NCBI GenBank assembly: GCA_019217005.1 | Contig: JAHBNG010000049.1 | Coordinates: forward strand, 1 to 64,000 | Source of the DNA: Chloroflexi bacterium TSY | GTDB taxonomy: Bacteria > Chloroflexota > Anaerolineae > Caldilineales > Caldilineaceae | Length of the DNA stretch: 64,000 bases | Direction: 5' to 3' | Shown: positions 33,955-43,620 of the stretch, one piece after another | Layout: every line of letters starts with the position of its first letter | How positions within the stretch are numbered: position 1 is the stretch's first letter | The notes under the pieces: model-generated | What the model was told of the DNA's origin: nothing | Databases searched by the model: none | What the model saw: only the letters and a program-made list of their open reading frames with translations | Program-made: the position numbers and the translations under genes

Positions 33955-34934
33955 TGAATAGAGCGATCTCCCATCTTGGCACTCTACTTGTTGTAGGTTT
34001 GCTGGCCGCATGCGGTGGAGCACAGGCTGACGAACAAAGAGAACGCTTTTTGATTCGTCAATCACGCCCTACATTTACACCAACTCAACCAAGTGCAGAT
34101 CCAGTTGTGCTCATCACACCAGAAAGTATTCAAGTGATAGATGTGCGCAATAATCCAAACCCACAAGTGCCAGGACAGACAACAATCAATTCAAACCTAC
34201 CGGTGGGACTTGTGATCAACTCTCCACTCGTCAATGTACGTAGTGGACCAAGCGTTGACGCAGCGCTCATCGGTCGCGTAGAACGAGGCGCGGAATTTAC
34301 GATCGTGGCTCGAAATGAAGCAGGCGATTGGTGGAACGCTTGTTGCTTGAATGAAGCACCTTTCTGGGTTTTTGCTGAATTGGTCGATACGATTGAAGAC
34401 CCCAATGGAAGCAATAACTCGGCTCCTGTTCCAATTGTCCAGAATGACCAGCCCGCACCGGTTGTGGTGCAACCAACACCTGTACCTCCAACACCCGTTC
34501 CACCAACGCCTGTGCCTCCGACATCGACACCGCTGATTGTACAAGCTTCTCCAGGGCAAAATGCCGCAGAGCGGTTCGATCTCAGACTGCAAGAGCAATT
34601 CCCGGAAGACAATGTTGTTCGTGTCTTTCTCTATGTCTATAGCGAAGCTGTCCAAGCATTGGAGGGCTATAGTCTGCGCGTTGCCAAAGATGGTGTGGAA
34701 CTTCCCGTCAATGAACGCTCGTTTGGTCCTCAGGCTGGGTTTACATGGCCCATCGCAGGAGATCGCCAACGTTTTCAGAATCTGAAGGTCGAATTCCCAG
34801 GTCTCTCGCCAGGGGGACTTTGGACAGCTCAGCTCATTGATGGCAATGGAGAGCCTGCCGGACCGGTAGCAACTTTTGAACTTGCCGGCAATGAACCCAA
34901 CCGCGAACTTTATGTGCGCTATGAACAGAAGTAG
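33954..34934 (+). CDS. Lipoprotein with SH3b domain and C-terminal beta domain (paralogue 3)
   Basis: GTG at 33954 overlaps the preceding stop and has AAAGGAG five bases upstream; the frame open to 33927 is not needed. Signal and lipobox are clear (GTLLVVGLLAACGG). An SH3b-like domain follows (VINSPLVNVRSGPSVDAALI ... WWNACCLNEAPFWVFAELVD), then a VPPTP linker and the family C-terminal domain (VVRVFLYVYSEAVQALEGYS ... NRELYVRYEQK). It is shorter (326 residues) and has diverged more than the other two. Role unknown; wall or glycan binding is plausible. Confidence 0.87.
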   Translation: MNRAISHLGTLLVVGLLAACGGAQADEQRERFLIRQSRPTFTPTQPSADPVVLITPESIQVIDVRNNPNPQVPGQTTINSNLPVGLVINSPLVNVRSGPSVDAALIGRVERGAEFTIVARNEAGDWWNACCLNEAPFWVFAELVDTIEDPNGSNNSAPVPIVQNDQPAPVVVQPTPVPPTPVPPTPVPPTSTPLIVQASPGQNAAERFDLRLQEQFPEDNVVRVFLYVYSEAVQALEGYSLRVAKDGVELPVNERSFGPQAGFTWPIAGDRQRFQNLKVEFPGLSPGGLWTAQLIDGNGEPAGPVATFELAGNEPNRELYVRYEQK

Positions 34935-35092
34935 TCTGGGGTCACGTGTGGCTTCGATTGCGGTACGATTCTTGACCCCTTCCGGGAAGCTCTCACCCAT
35001 TTTATTGAGATGATACTTGGAAAAGCCTTAAACTGAGCAAACTGAACAGTATAGGATGAGGCTTATCCTGTCAGCCTACCCGTTGGATTCGG

Positions 35093-35171
35093 ATGTGTAC
35101 CACAAAGTATGTAAATGAAGCAGACTTTCTGACTGCGCAGTTTTCATTTACACACTTTGGGACACACTATC
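35093..35171. repeat. Family C repeat copy 2 with flanking TTGGATTCGG
   Basis: ATGTGTACCACAAAGTATGT to ACACACTTTGGGACACACT. The 10-bp word TTGGATTCGG is found on both sides (35083-35092 and 35172-35181), which looks like a target duplication and supports mobility of this family. The remaining gap to 35266 holds nothing else. Confidence 0.75.
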
Positions 35172-35266
35172 TTGGATTCGGGTGTGACTAGGTTAGGAGA
35201 TAGGCCATTCTTTTTCGACGCCTTTTTTCTATCAATTCATCCCCAAAGCCTATCTTATGGCTCGGT

Positions 35267-38215
35267 GTGGGATTCATTACCATTATCGGCACAGCACTCC
35301 GCAGCTTCTTTCTAGATTGGCAACCGCTTTGGTGGGACGAAGGGTATAGTGTCTACGTAGCCACAGAACCGCTCGTGACGATGTTGTGGCTGACAGCGCA
35401 CGATATTCATCCTCCCCTTTACTATGCCTTACTTCACGGTTGGATACAGATTTGGCAAAGCGCAGCGCCAGAAGTGTTGCGTCTTTTTTCGGTTCTGATT
35501 GGAGTCCTCTCAATTCCGCTCTTTGCTCTGCTTGCACAGGCGTTCTACCCAAACAGTCAACGCTTTGTTCTGCTTTCAGCATTCTTACTTGCTCTCAGTC
35601 CAATGCATCTCTTCTATAGTCAGGAAGTGCGCATGTATGGTCTGGCCGTCGCTCTTGGAATTGCCAGTACTCTTTGCTTATGGAAATTTATCGTAATGCA
35701 GGTAGAGCAACGACGCACCGCCTATGCCTACTGGCTGGGGTATATAATCTTTACCTGTCTTGCTCTCCATACTCTCTACTATATAGCTTTTCTCTTTCTC
35801 GCACATTTTATCTGGTCCATCTGGCATTATCGCCAAAATCTACGCCGCTTGATTCCAATTATTACGGCTCTTACGGCAAGTACAGTAATCTACCTACCCT
35901 GGCTGCTCTATACCGTTCCACTGCTTGTTGAATATGTGGTCGATAAGGTTGCCTCTGATCAAGATCAACCCCTATCCATCGTCGACTATCTGATTCGACA
36001 TTCCATAGCCTTTACGAGTGGACATCTCCAATCCCCATTTCTTGTCTTGCGCTATCTGACTTACTTGGGTGTTTTGATTACGCTCGGATTGGTTGGCCTT
36101 CAATTGCGTGCCAGCGCCAAGCAATTGTCCGAGAATCGATCTTGTCTGCAGCCAAATCCTGATATAGCACTGAGTATGTTTTTCTTGATTCCAGCCATCG
36201 TCGCTTTTGGCACCAACCTTACGTTCCCCTTTGCTCCGGAAGGTGGCGAACGGCTGTTGCTCTTTGTCTTGCCTTACTTTCTCCTGATTGCCGCCCACGC
36301 AATGGATCAGCTTTTGATCGCTCGATTTGCCGTCATTGCAATGATTTTACTCGCAGGGATCGGAATTTATACATTCTACACTCTGCCGCGTTACACTGAA
36401 CGGGACTACCGGCCAATCGTTGCGCAAGTATTGCAACAAGGGGCACGACAGGATACCCTTCTGACCATCTTCCCCTGGCAGGTTGGCTATTGGCGTGCCT
36501 ATGCGCCATTTCCTGATCCTGGCCCATCTCCTCACTTGATTGGACAGGGAAGCTTAGAATGGCACGCGGCAACCCAGCAACAGGTCGACAATGCACTGGT
36601 AGAGGGGACACTCTGGTTTCCAGAACCGCTCTCCTTGGGTACAATTTTACCGGAAAAGATTGAGAACTATCTCTGGCAACGGAGTCGTGATGGCAACGAT
36701 GAAACTCTCCTACTCAACCTCGAAGACCGTTGGGTCAACCCAACGACGCGACTAACAGGCTGGCATCATTTCTCCTCGCTCACAGACCCGATTTCCCTCA
36801 TCCAGATTGATGTAGATGCATCGTGGGCTCTGCGGAATGGAACCATACACTTAGTCGACGTTGCAATCACTCAAGATGTTGTCACCAGCGCCAATCAAGT
36901 CATTGGCATTATACTTACATGGGCTCTGCCAACGGGCCAGCCACAACAAGGCATCCGAGTCTCTCTTCGATTGCGGGATGAAGATGGCCGGGTCTGGGCG
37001 ACGCGTGATTACGAACCGTTGGGCAAATACAGTGTGAATGCAAACCGTTCAAGTTACACAGAGGAGCACATTGGGTTTATCATTCCGGCAGGCTTGGCTC
37101 CGGGTAATTATGATCTCGTAATCGGTCTCAGCCAGACTGATTACGAGCATTTTGTGCAAACAGAGAGTGCGCAAGAAGAACGAGATAGAGATTACCCATT
37201 GAACAATCATCGTCATCCTGCACTTTCCGGTCGACTGCTTCAGGGACAATTACAGACTGGGGAAACAGAGCGCCTAATCACTCTGACCAACCTCCAAGTT
37301 CACACACCCAATGAAACACTTTCGGAGGCCCGATTGCCAGTTCAGAATCCACTAGATTCCGTCTTTCATGTCGAAGGGATCAGCTTGCTGGGAAACAGCT
37401 CTCCAGTTGTCTCAGGTGGAGAAATCGGCTTTACTCTCTATTTTCAGTCTGAGATCGATCAACCACCGGAACGTCATATTTTTGCAAGTATTTTGAATCG
37501 ACAAGGAGAGGGTGTTGCTGGTTGGGAAGGATGGCCGCTCTCTGATTATCCAACCAACGCATGGCAAGATGGGGCCCTGATTCAGGTGCCCGTTCATTTC
37601 TACTTACCCGCAGATTTAGCAAGTGGTGACTATCAGCTCATTACGGGGCTTCTCGATCCAGTAACCGGTATCAAGAGCCGCTGGGTCGCCCTGGGTGATC
37701 TTGAGATGACGCAAAGACCTTTGCAAGAAGTAGCACCAGCGCTCGTCTATCCCTTTTTACCGGCAGCCCAATTTGGAACCCATGTGAAGTTGCTTGGTTA
37801 TGAGTTTTACACGAACAAACAAACAGCCGTTCAAGAGCCGCTTGAACTGCGATTGTCTTGGCAAGTTCAACAATCACTTCTGCCCTCTCATCATATCTTT
37901 GTCCACTTAACCATATCCAATAGAGAAGGGCAGGATACGATTCTTGTTCAAACGGACGGCCTCCCACAGGTGCTCACTGCTGGCGGCCTGATTGATGCGC
38001 CAACAGGGGGTTGGCGTGCTGGCGAATATTTAACGACTGTCCATCAGCTCCCCTTGCCAGATAATGTCACGATTGACTTTGATCACGGCCGGCTTCTTGC
38101 AGATACGATAGTGCCCAATCTGATGATTGGGCTTTATGAACCAGAAACAGGAATCCGTTTGCCCGTTAGCATCGATGGACAGACAATCGGGGATTCTGTG
38201 CAGCTGCCACAATAA
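35267..38215 (+). CDS. GT-C family glycosyltransferase (polyprenyl-phosphate-sugar dependent) with large C-terminal beta domain
   Basis: 982 residues from GTG 35267. The frame is open further upstream and an ATT at 35207 preceded by AGGAG would add ~20 residues and complete the first membrane helix (PILWLGVGFITIIGTAL), so the true start may lie there. The N-terminal half is a GT-C enzyme: QPLWWDEGYSVYVA and AHDIHPPLYYALLHGW in the first loop, LFYSQEVRMYGLAVALG, and ~10 membrane helices to residue ~375. The C-terminal ~500 residues are predicted beta-rich and extracellular, in two or more immunoglobulin-like units. It probably glycosylates exported proteins or lipids. Confidence 0.88.
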   Translation: MGFITIIGTALRSFFLDWQPLWWDEGYSVYVATEPLVTMLWLTAHDIHPPLYYALLHGWIQIWQSAAPEVLRLFSVLIGVLSIPLFALLAQAFYPNSQRFVLLSAFLLALSPMHLFYSQEVRMYGLAVALGIASTLCLWKFIVMQVEQRRTAYAYWLGYIIFTCLALHTLYYIAFLFLAHFIWSIWHYRQNLRRLIPIITALTASTVIYLPWLLYTVPLLVEYVVDKVASDQDQPLSIVDYLIRHSIAFTSGHLQSPFLVLRYLTYLGVLITLGLVGLQLRASAKQLSENRSCLQPNPDIALSMFFLIPAIVAFGTNLTFPFAPEGGERLLLFVLPYFLLIAAHAMDQLLIARFAVIAMILLAGIGIYTFYTLPRYTERDYRPIVAQVLQQGARQDTLLTIFPWQVGYWRAYAPFPDPGPSPHLIGQGSLEWHAATQQQVDNALVEGTLWFPEPLSLGTILPEKIENYLWQRSRDGNDETLLLNLEDRWVNPTTRLTGWHHFSSLTDPISLIQIDVDASWALRNGTIHLVDVAITQDVVTSANQVIGIILTWALPTGQPQQGIRVSLRLRDEDGRVWATRDYEPLGKYSVNANRSSYTEEHIGFIIPAGLAPGNYDLVIGLSQTDYEHFVQTESAQEERDRDYPLNNHRHPALSGRLLQGQLQTGETERLITLTNLQVHTPNETLSEARLPVQNPLDSVFHVEGISLLGNSSPVVSGGEIGFTLYFQSEIDQPPERHIFASILNRQGEGVAGWEGWPLSDYPTNAWQDGALIQVPVHFYLPADLASGDYQLITGLLDPVTGIKSRWVALGDLEMTQRPLQEVAPALVYPFLPAAQFGTHVKLLGYEFYTNKQTAVQEPLELRLSWQVQQSLLPSHHIFVHLTISNREGQDTILVQTDGLPQVLTAGGLIDAPTGGWRAGEYLTTVHQLPLPDNVTIDFDHGRLLADTIVPNLMIGLYEPETGIRLPVSIDGQTIGDSVQLPQ

Positions 38216-38421
38216 GAAACGTACATATCTCCCAAATGTATGCAGTTTTGTGACAAGTGAGTCATTTTCTCAATCAGAATCGGTTGAACAGATCTAACCT
38301 TTTTGAAAAAGTCAAGAGTCAGCGGGTATTTTAGACAGTTTCTGATCTCTTCCAAAAAGGTCGTACTGCATTTTGCGGAGAAGACAGTAGATGAGCCAAG
38401 AAACACACCAGAGGCAAAACT

Positions 38422-38658
38422 ATGAAATTAGACGAACAGTTCGTGGTGATTGGAAGCGGCGACGCTCGACGTGTGGTTCGCTGCGCTGTGGTTGATATTG
38501 TCGAAACAAGAAAGGATGGTATCATACGAAAGGCAGGTTTTGCACAATGGAACGTCCCATTTGCAGTCCAGACTGCATTTGATGAGAAGTTTGAAAGTGA
38601 GATGATACCAAATGTTTGGTGGCAGGATCCACGGGACTCAAAATACTGGGGGGTCTAA
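38422..38658 (+). CDS. Small hypothetical protein
   Basis: 78 residues (MKLDEQFVVIGSGDARRVVR ... ESEMIPNVWWQDPRDSKYWG). ATG is preceded by AGAGG nine bases upstream. Composition is that of a soluble folded protein with a beta-rich start; no family recognised. It stands alone between the GT-C gene and a 143-bp element. Confidence 0.5.
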   Translation: MKLDEQFVVIGSGDARRVVRCAVVDIVETRKDGIIRKAGFAQWNVPFAVQTAFDEKFESEMIPNVWWQDPRDSKYWGV

Positions 38659-38728
38659 TCAGAATACATCGTCACACAATTTTTCGGACAGGGCCTCAAC
38701 CCAAGACCATTTAAATAACGTGGAGCCA

Positions 38729-38742
38729 GCATTCTCTAATGC
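38729..38742. other. Empty target-like site GCATT-CTCT-AATGC
   Basis: Perfect 5-bp inverted arms around CTCT, 27 bp before copy 5 of the 143-bp element and in inverted orientation to it. It matches the outer halves at the junctions of copies 1 and 4 exactly. Confidence 0.7.
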
Positions 38743-38769
38743 GGTGCCGATTCGACAAAGACCGGCGTT

Positions 38770-38912
38770 AGAGATTACACGCAGTAGGATTTCTCAGAGG
38801 TAGAGCGTTCAAATGGCGAAAAAAGACGCAGTAGAGAATCTCGGACCATTTGGCACGCTCGAGTCTGTTTTGACTGAGAAGTGCAGGATTATGTCTACTG
38901 CGTGTAATAGAG
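38770..38912 (+). mobile_element. 143-bp non-autonomous tyrosine-recombinase element, copy 5
   Basis: AGAG at 38770-38773 and 38909-38912; GGCGTT before, AATGCC after. The right flank (38930-38952) matches, inverted, the left flank of copy 3. Confidence 0.93.
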
Positions 38913-38988
38913 AATGCCTTCTCTACATCGTACGACTTCTATTTGTTTTGTCTTTAAACTGTGAACTAAATAACCGCGGCATAGAATC

Positions 38989-40524
38989 ATGACAGTATCA
39001 AAACCCTTGATCCTAACGCTCGACATTGGAACTTCCTCTACACGTGCTCTGCTTTTTGATCACGAAGCCCGCACAATTCCCCAATGTATTACACAGATTC
39101 ATAATCACCTCGAAACAACAGTTGATGGTGGGGCTACTTTTGCGGCCGAATCGCTACTCGAAAATTGTGTCTATGCGATTGATCACCTTTTGCAAGACGC
39201 TGGTCCACTCGCTGAACAGATTGGCGGAGTGGCGGTTGCGTCGTTTGTCAGCAATGTTTTGGGGGTCTCCGAAAGCGGCGAGCCTGTCACACCTGTCTAT
39301 ACATATGCTGATATACGCAATGCCGCAGATGCCGAGCGACTCCGCACAGAGCTTGGTGTCTCTGAGTTAGCTGCTGCCCATGATCGAACTGGCTGTTTGC
39401 TTCATACATCTTATCTGCCAGCTCGATTTCGCTGGCTAGAACGTCTGTACCCAGAGCAACTGCAGACAGCGCGTTATTGGCTCTCGATCGGTGAATATCT
39501 GCTTTGGCGATTTCTAGGAAAACGTGCCGTCAGCTTTAGTATCGCATCATGGAGCGGTCTGCTCAATCGACGTACACTTACCTGGGATGCCGATTGGCTT
39601 GCCCACCTGCCAATCAATGTAGAGCAATTGTCACCTTTGGTGGACGTGTCTCAGCCACTCGTTGAGTTACAAGGACAATGGGCAGAGCGATGGCCTACGC
39701 TTTCTCATGTGCCTTGGTTTCCAGCTGTGGGAGATGGTGCAGCAGCCAATGTTGGTAGCGGTTGTGGGAGCTTGACCACAACTCACCGTCAGCGACTCGC
39801 ATTAACAATCGGGAGTACGGGTGCCATGCGCGTTGTCTTGAATGCGAACGAAGCCGCAAATCGTCCTGTTCCCGATGGATTATGGTTCTATCGTGTGGAT
39901 GCAATTCGTGGATTACTAGGGGGAGCAACCACAGAAGGGGGAAACCTCTATGGCTGGTTACGAAAGACACTTCGGCTACCTGATGGGGCCGCTATTGAAC
40001 AAGCCTTACAGAAACGAGAACCAGCTGCTCACGGATTGACAGTGTTGCCCTTTGTTGCGGGAGAACGTGCACCTGGTTGGGATGACGACGCTCGTGCGAG
40101 CCTTGTTGGCTTTACGTTGAATACTGAACCAATGGATATTCTGCAAGCCAGCCTAGAAGGCATTGCTTACCGCTTTTCGATTATTTATGAACGAATTACT
40201 TCTGCTTTGGCAACTGTTGATGAGGGCCATGTCACAGCGGATGAACGACAGATTATTGGCAGTGGCGGTGCTCTACTCAGTTCTCCTGCATGGCTTCAAA
40301 TGATGGCAGATACCCTGGGACATCCTGTTACTGCTTTGAATGAAGATGAGTTAACTGCACGTGGCCTGGCTCTGCTCGTTTTAGAACAGCTTGGCATTAT
40401 CAAAGATGCGGATGCATTGCAGCCGCGCATGGGAAAAACCTACGTGCCGAATTTAGTGCGTCATGGGTATTATCAAGCTGCTTTGGAGAAACAGCTCTAC
40501 TATTATGCTCGGATTCAGCGTTAA
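38989..40524 (+). CDS. FGGY-family carbohydrate kinase (gluconokinase/xylulokinase-like)
   Basis: 511 residues with the two actin-like domains of the FGGY family. N-terminal phosphate loop LTLDIGTSSTRALLFD, then VASFVSNVLGV and the acidic YTYADIRNA. C-terminal half: LTIGSTGAMRV, GGATTEGGNLYGWL, LPFVAGERAPGWDDDARASLVGF in pieces, ASLEGIAYRFSIIYERI, and the FGGY signature region RQIIGSGGALLSSPAWLQMMADTLGHPV. It phosphorylates a sugar or polyol in the cytosol; the pattern is closest to gluconokinase-type members but substrate is not settled. The ThDP enzyme gene follows ~370 bp downstream. Confidence 0.92.
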   Translation: MTVSKPLILTLDIGTSSTRALLFDHEARTIPQCITQIHNHLETTVDGGATFAAESLLENCVYAIDHLLQDAGPLAEQIGGVAVASFVSNVLGVSESGEPVTPVYTYADIRNAADAERLRTELGVSELAAAHDRTGCLLHTSYLPARFRWLERLYPEQLQTARYWLSIGEYLLWRFLGKRAVSFSIASWSGLLNRRTLTWDADWLAHLPINVEQLSPLVDVSQPLVELQGQWAERWPTLSHVPWFPAVGDGAAANVGSGCGSLTTTHRQRLALTIGSTGAMRVVLNANEAANRPVPDGLWFYRVDAIRGLLGGATTEGGNLYGWLRKTLRLPDGAAIEQALQKREPAAHGLTVLPFVAGERAPGWDDDARASLVGFTLNTEPMDILQASLEGIAYRFSIIYERITSALATVDEGHVTADERQIIGSGGALLSSPAWLQMMADTLGHPVTALNEDELTARGLALLVLEQLGIIKDADALQPRMGKTYVPNLVRHGYYQAALEKQLYYYARIQR

Positions 40525-40560
40525 GACTCATTCGATCCAAATTCTCGGGGAGTAGGCGTT

Positions 40561-40703
40561 CTCTATTACACGCAGTAGACATAATCCTGCACTTCTCAGT
40601 CAAAACAGACTCGAGCGGGCCAAATGGTCCGAGATTCTCTACTGCGTCTTTTTTCGCCATTTGAACGCTCTACCTCTGAGAAATCCTACTGCGTGTAATC
40701 TCT
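40561..40703 (-). mobile_element. 143-bp non-autonomous tyrosine-recombinase element, copy 6
   Basis: CTCT at 40561-40564 and 40700-40703, with GGCGTT before and AACGCC after; reverse orientation. A frame reading from inside it (MAKKDAVENLGPFGPLE) on the minus strand runs into the kinase gene and is not called. No second paired site is visible here. Confidence 0.93.
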
Positions 40704-40757
40704 AACGCCGGTTTCGGTCGTGTAGACCAGAAGTAGATTCCTCGCTCCGTTTTCTCG

Positions 40758-40834
40758 AGTGTGTACCACAAAGTGTGCAAATGAATACCGCTCAGTCAGA
40801 GAGTCGGCTGTATTTACACACTTTGGAACACACT
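40758..40834. repeat. Family C repeat copy 3
   Basis: AGTGTGTACCACAAAGTGTG to CACACTTTGGAACACACT. It lies immediately upstream of the ThDP enzyme gene and may carry part of its leader. Confidence 0.75.
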
Positions 40835-40894
40835 CCCCATTTCTTCTCTCTACTCAGAATAACATCTCCCCTAAAATTTCGGAAGGAAAAGATT

Positions 40895-42517
40895 ATGCCG
40901 AAAGTGACTGGCGGCGAAGCCATTGTTGAATCTCTAATCGCACACGGTGTTGACACTATTTTTGCGCTACCGGGTGTTCAGAACGACTATTTTTTCAACG
41001 CACTCTATGATGCAGGCGATAAGATTCGCGTCATTCACACGCGCCATGAACAGGGGGCTGCCTATATGGCGTTGGGGTATGCAATGTCCAGTGAGCGCGT
41101 GGGCGTCTTTAGTGTCGTCCCTGGTCCTGGCTTGCTCAATGCGTCCGCTGCGTTGGCCACTGCCTACAGCACAAATAGCAAAGTACTCTGCTTAACTGGC
41201 CAAATTCCGTCTGCCTATATCGGTCGTGGGTTTGGTCAACTACATGAGATTCCAAAACAGCTAGATTTCCTTCAATCTCTAACCAAATGGGCTGCACAGA
41301 TCAATTCTCCCGCCGATGCACCGGAATTGGTTGCTGAGGCGTTTCGTCAGATGGATACCGGACGACCGCGTCCCGTTGGGTTGGAATGTGCATTGGATGT
41401 ATTGGCAGCGAAAGCCGAGGTTGATCTCACGAAGATCGAATACAAACGACGTCATCCTCCCGTTGATTTCGACGCAATTGCGAGAGCTGCGGAGATTCTC
41501 ATTGAAGCGAAAAATCCTGTGATCTTTGTCGGGAGCGGTGCGGTTGGTGCTGCTAACGCCATACAAGAGTTGGCCGAAATCTTACAAATACCCGTCATCA
41601 GCACTCGCAGCGGACACGGCATCTTAAGCAGCCGCCATCCATTGAGTCATCGTCTACCGATTGCCTACCATTTGTGGAAAACGGCGGATGTTGTACTTGC
41701 TCTTGGTAGTCGGGCACAACGTTCCATCACGGGTTGGGGAGTCGATGATCGGCTTAAGGTCATTCGTATAGACATTGATCCTGATGAACACCGACGCTAC
41801 TCTCCTCAGGCGATCAGCATCATTGCGCGTTGTGAGGATGCTGTACCGCAGCTTGTTCAGGCAGTGGCCGCGCAAAATATAAACCAGTCTTCGCGTGCAG
41901 AAGAGTTTGGTGATCTGAAGGATGAACTCTTGCAGAAATTTGCTGTGCTAGAACCACAAATCTCATTTGTTGAAACGATCCGCGCTGCGTTGCCCGATAA
42001 TGGTGTATTGGTGACTGACATGACACAGGTGGGATATGTGAGTCAGTTTCTGATGCCCGTTTATCAACCACGTACACTCATTTCGCCAGGATATCAGGGG
42101 ACATTAGGGTGGGCTTTTGCCACCGCATTGGGTGTCAAAGTGGCGAATCCAGACAAGCCAGTACTGGTTGTAGCTGGGGATGGCGGTTTCATGTTTACCG
42201 TACAGGAACTGGCCGCTGCCGTCCAGCATCAGATCAATACCGTTACCCTGGTTTTTAACGACAATGCTTATGGGAATGTCCGTCGTATGCAGAAGAATTT
42301 GCATGGCAATCGTATTATTGCTAGCGACTTGGATAATCCAGATTTTGTGCAATTAGCCAGTTCGTTTGGTGCAAATGGGGTACGTGTCGAAACAACTGAC
42401 GAGCTGCGTTCCGCTATTCTGGATGGGTTTGGTGCTCCAGGGCCAACTATAATTGAGATTCCCGTTGGAGAGATGCCAGATCCTGGACCTCTTTATAGTA
42501 TGCCGAAAGTTCGATAA
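40895..42517 (+). CDS. Thiamine diphosphate-dependent enzyme, acetolactate synthase-like
   Basis: ATG at 40895 (MPKVTGGEAIVESLIAHGVD) follows AAGGAAAAG; the frame open to 40775 crosses a repeat and is discarded. 540 residues with three ThDP-enzyme domains: the pyrimidine domain with the catalytic Glu in HTRHEQGAAYMALGYA, the central Rossmann domain (NPVIFVGSGAVGAANAIQEL, VVLALGSRAQRSITGWG), and the diphosphate domain with LVVAGDGGFMFTVQELAAAV through FNDNAYGNVRRMQ (GDG...N metal site). It resembles the large acetolactate synthase/benzoylformate decarboxylase group; no small regulatory subunit is adjacent, so a catabolic 2-oxo-acid role is as likely as amino-acid synthesis. Confidence 0.92.
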   Translation: MPKVTGGEAIVESLIAHGVDTIFALPGVQNDYFFNALYDAGDKIRVIHTRHEQGAAYMALGYAMSSERVGVFSVVPGPGLLNASAALATAYSTNSKVLCLTGQIPSAYIGRGFGQLHEIPKQLDFLQSLTKWAAQINSPADAPELVAEAFRQMDTGRPRPVGLECALDVLAAKAEVDLTKIEYKRRHPPVDFDAIARAAEILIEAKNPVIFVGSGAVGAANAIQELAEILQIPVISTRSGHGILSSRHPLSHRLPIAYHLWKTADVVLALGSRAQRSITGWGVDDRLKVIRIDIDPDEHRRYSPQAISIIARCEDAVPQLVQAVAAQNINQSSRAEEFGDLKDELLQKFAVLEPQISFVETIRAALPDNGVLVTDMTQVGYVSQFLMPVYQPRTLISPGYQGTLGWAFATALGVKVANPDKPVLVVAGDGGFMFTVQELAAAVQHQINTVTLVFNDNAYGNVRRMQKNLHGNRIIASDLDNPDFVQLASSFGANGVRVETTDELRSAILDGFGAPGPTIIEIPVGEMPDPGPLYSMPKVR

Positions 42518-42530
42518 CTTGCAGATTTTG

Positions 42531-42606
42531 AGTGTGTACCACAAAGTGTGTAAATGGAGCAGGCTTTCTGACGAACGGTCTTCATTTATACACTTTGGGA
42601 CACACT
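42531..42606. repeat. Family C repeat copy 4
   Basis: AGTGTGTACCACAAAGTGTG to ACACTTTGGGACACACT, directly after the ThDP gene. GCAGATTTT before and GCCAGATTTTT after are similar and may be a worn target duplication. Confidence 0.75.
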
Positions 42607-42936
42607 GCCAGATTTTTCAATCTCACCAGAGTTTTGAAAAGACGCGAAGGATTTTGCTCCTCGCTATCGATTAGTATAGTGACAGGACATTTGATAATCG
42701 CTCATCAGGTGAGAATGTGAAAGCACCCGACATTTTCGTACAGAGCTCAGTTTAGATGAGTGTTGCTTCTTACATTTAAGCCTTGACGATGATGTCGATC
42801 AGTTGTTCTGACAGTTCCACGTGTTAAATTACTTCTGCATCCGATACGTTCGATATTATTGTTCGGATCAAAACTGAATTTGGTAGTATCAGTAGATCCA
42901 AATTTGGCGTTTTTGGCGATTTTCAGTCGAGATTGC

Positions 42937-43091
42937 GGGGTGGTTCAGAATTAGGTTTACACTTTTGATACATAGATAAAAATCTATATGAGGTCATTTT
43001 CTGCCTGAGCATGGCTCAAAGTAGAAAATATAAACATCTTTTCTCTTTGCAAAAATGTAAACCTAATTGTCCGCCTAAAATGAACCACCCC
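42937..43091. mobile_element. 155-bp MITE, family B copy 3, target duplication GAGATTGC
   Basis: GGGGTGGTTCA / TGAACCACCCC ends; GAGATTGC on both sides (42929-42936, 43092-43099). Subtype identical to the copy in the GH99-like pseudogene. It lies in the non-coding 42607-43453 stretch, where I see nothing else. Confidence 0.93.
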
Positions 43092-43453
43092 GAGATTGCA
43101 GGGATTTTGGAGTCATTTATTCAGATTTCGGTTACAGAAAACAACCTATTTCATATCTGAAAATCGCCCAAATCTAACGCAAAAACTAGATATCGACCGG
43201 CAAATTTGTATTTATGTCAACTGTTTAGCCAGAATTCTCTCTCAAAACCTGAAATTTGGATCTACTGAGTATAGCACAGATTGTGTGAATTGCGGATCTC
43301 AGTCAGAGAAAAATCGAATTTACACATAATTTGGCATACCACCCTAAATTTCTGCTCATTGGGCCAAAGTGTGTAAGACAATAGTTCTTTATCTGTGCAG
43401 AGTTAGGATGCACATTTTGCCTAAATGAGTTCAATTATTTTGGCGGATAGAAT

Positions 43454-43567
43454 ATGTTTCAGCAACCAGATGTGGCTCTGATTACTGTATTATTGATTAT
43501 TGCGTTGGTCATTTCAAATTATCAGGTATATTATCAGAGCACTCAAGAGACAATCGTAGATGATTGA
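43454..43567 (+). CDS. Possible 37-residue single-pass membrane peptide
   Basis: ATG at 43454 opens MFQQPDVALITVLLIIALVI, then SNYQVYYQSTQETIVDD and TGA. The hydrophobic stretch of ~16 residues would span the membrane. A 10-bp inverted repeat (CTGATTATTG / CAATAATCAG, 43579-43611) follows the stop and could be its terminator. The ribosome site (GGCGGATAG) is weak; treat as a candidate only. Confidence 0.3.
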   Translation: MFQQPDVALITVLLIIALVISNYQVYYQSTQETIVDD

Positions 43568-43620
43568 AGTGTGAAAGCCTGATTATTGATCATCTTGCAG
43601 GCAATAATCAGAAAAGGCTA

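Noticed and set aside
1236..40703. 143-bp repeats as integron attC sites
   Set aside because: They are paired with tyrosine recombinases and have GCGTTAG-like ends, but there is no cassette array, no integron integrase-specific domain, and all copies have identical internal sequence, unlike attC sites.
1236..40703. Repeats as a CRISPR array
   Set aside because: Copies are dispersed over 40 kb, 143 bp long and in both orientations; no short regularly spaced repeats and no cas genes.
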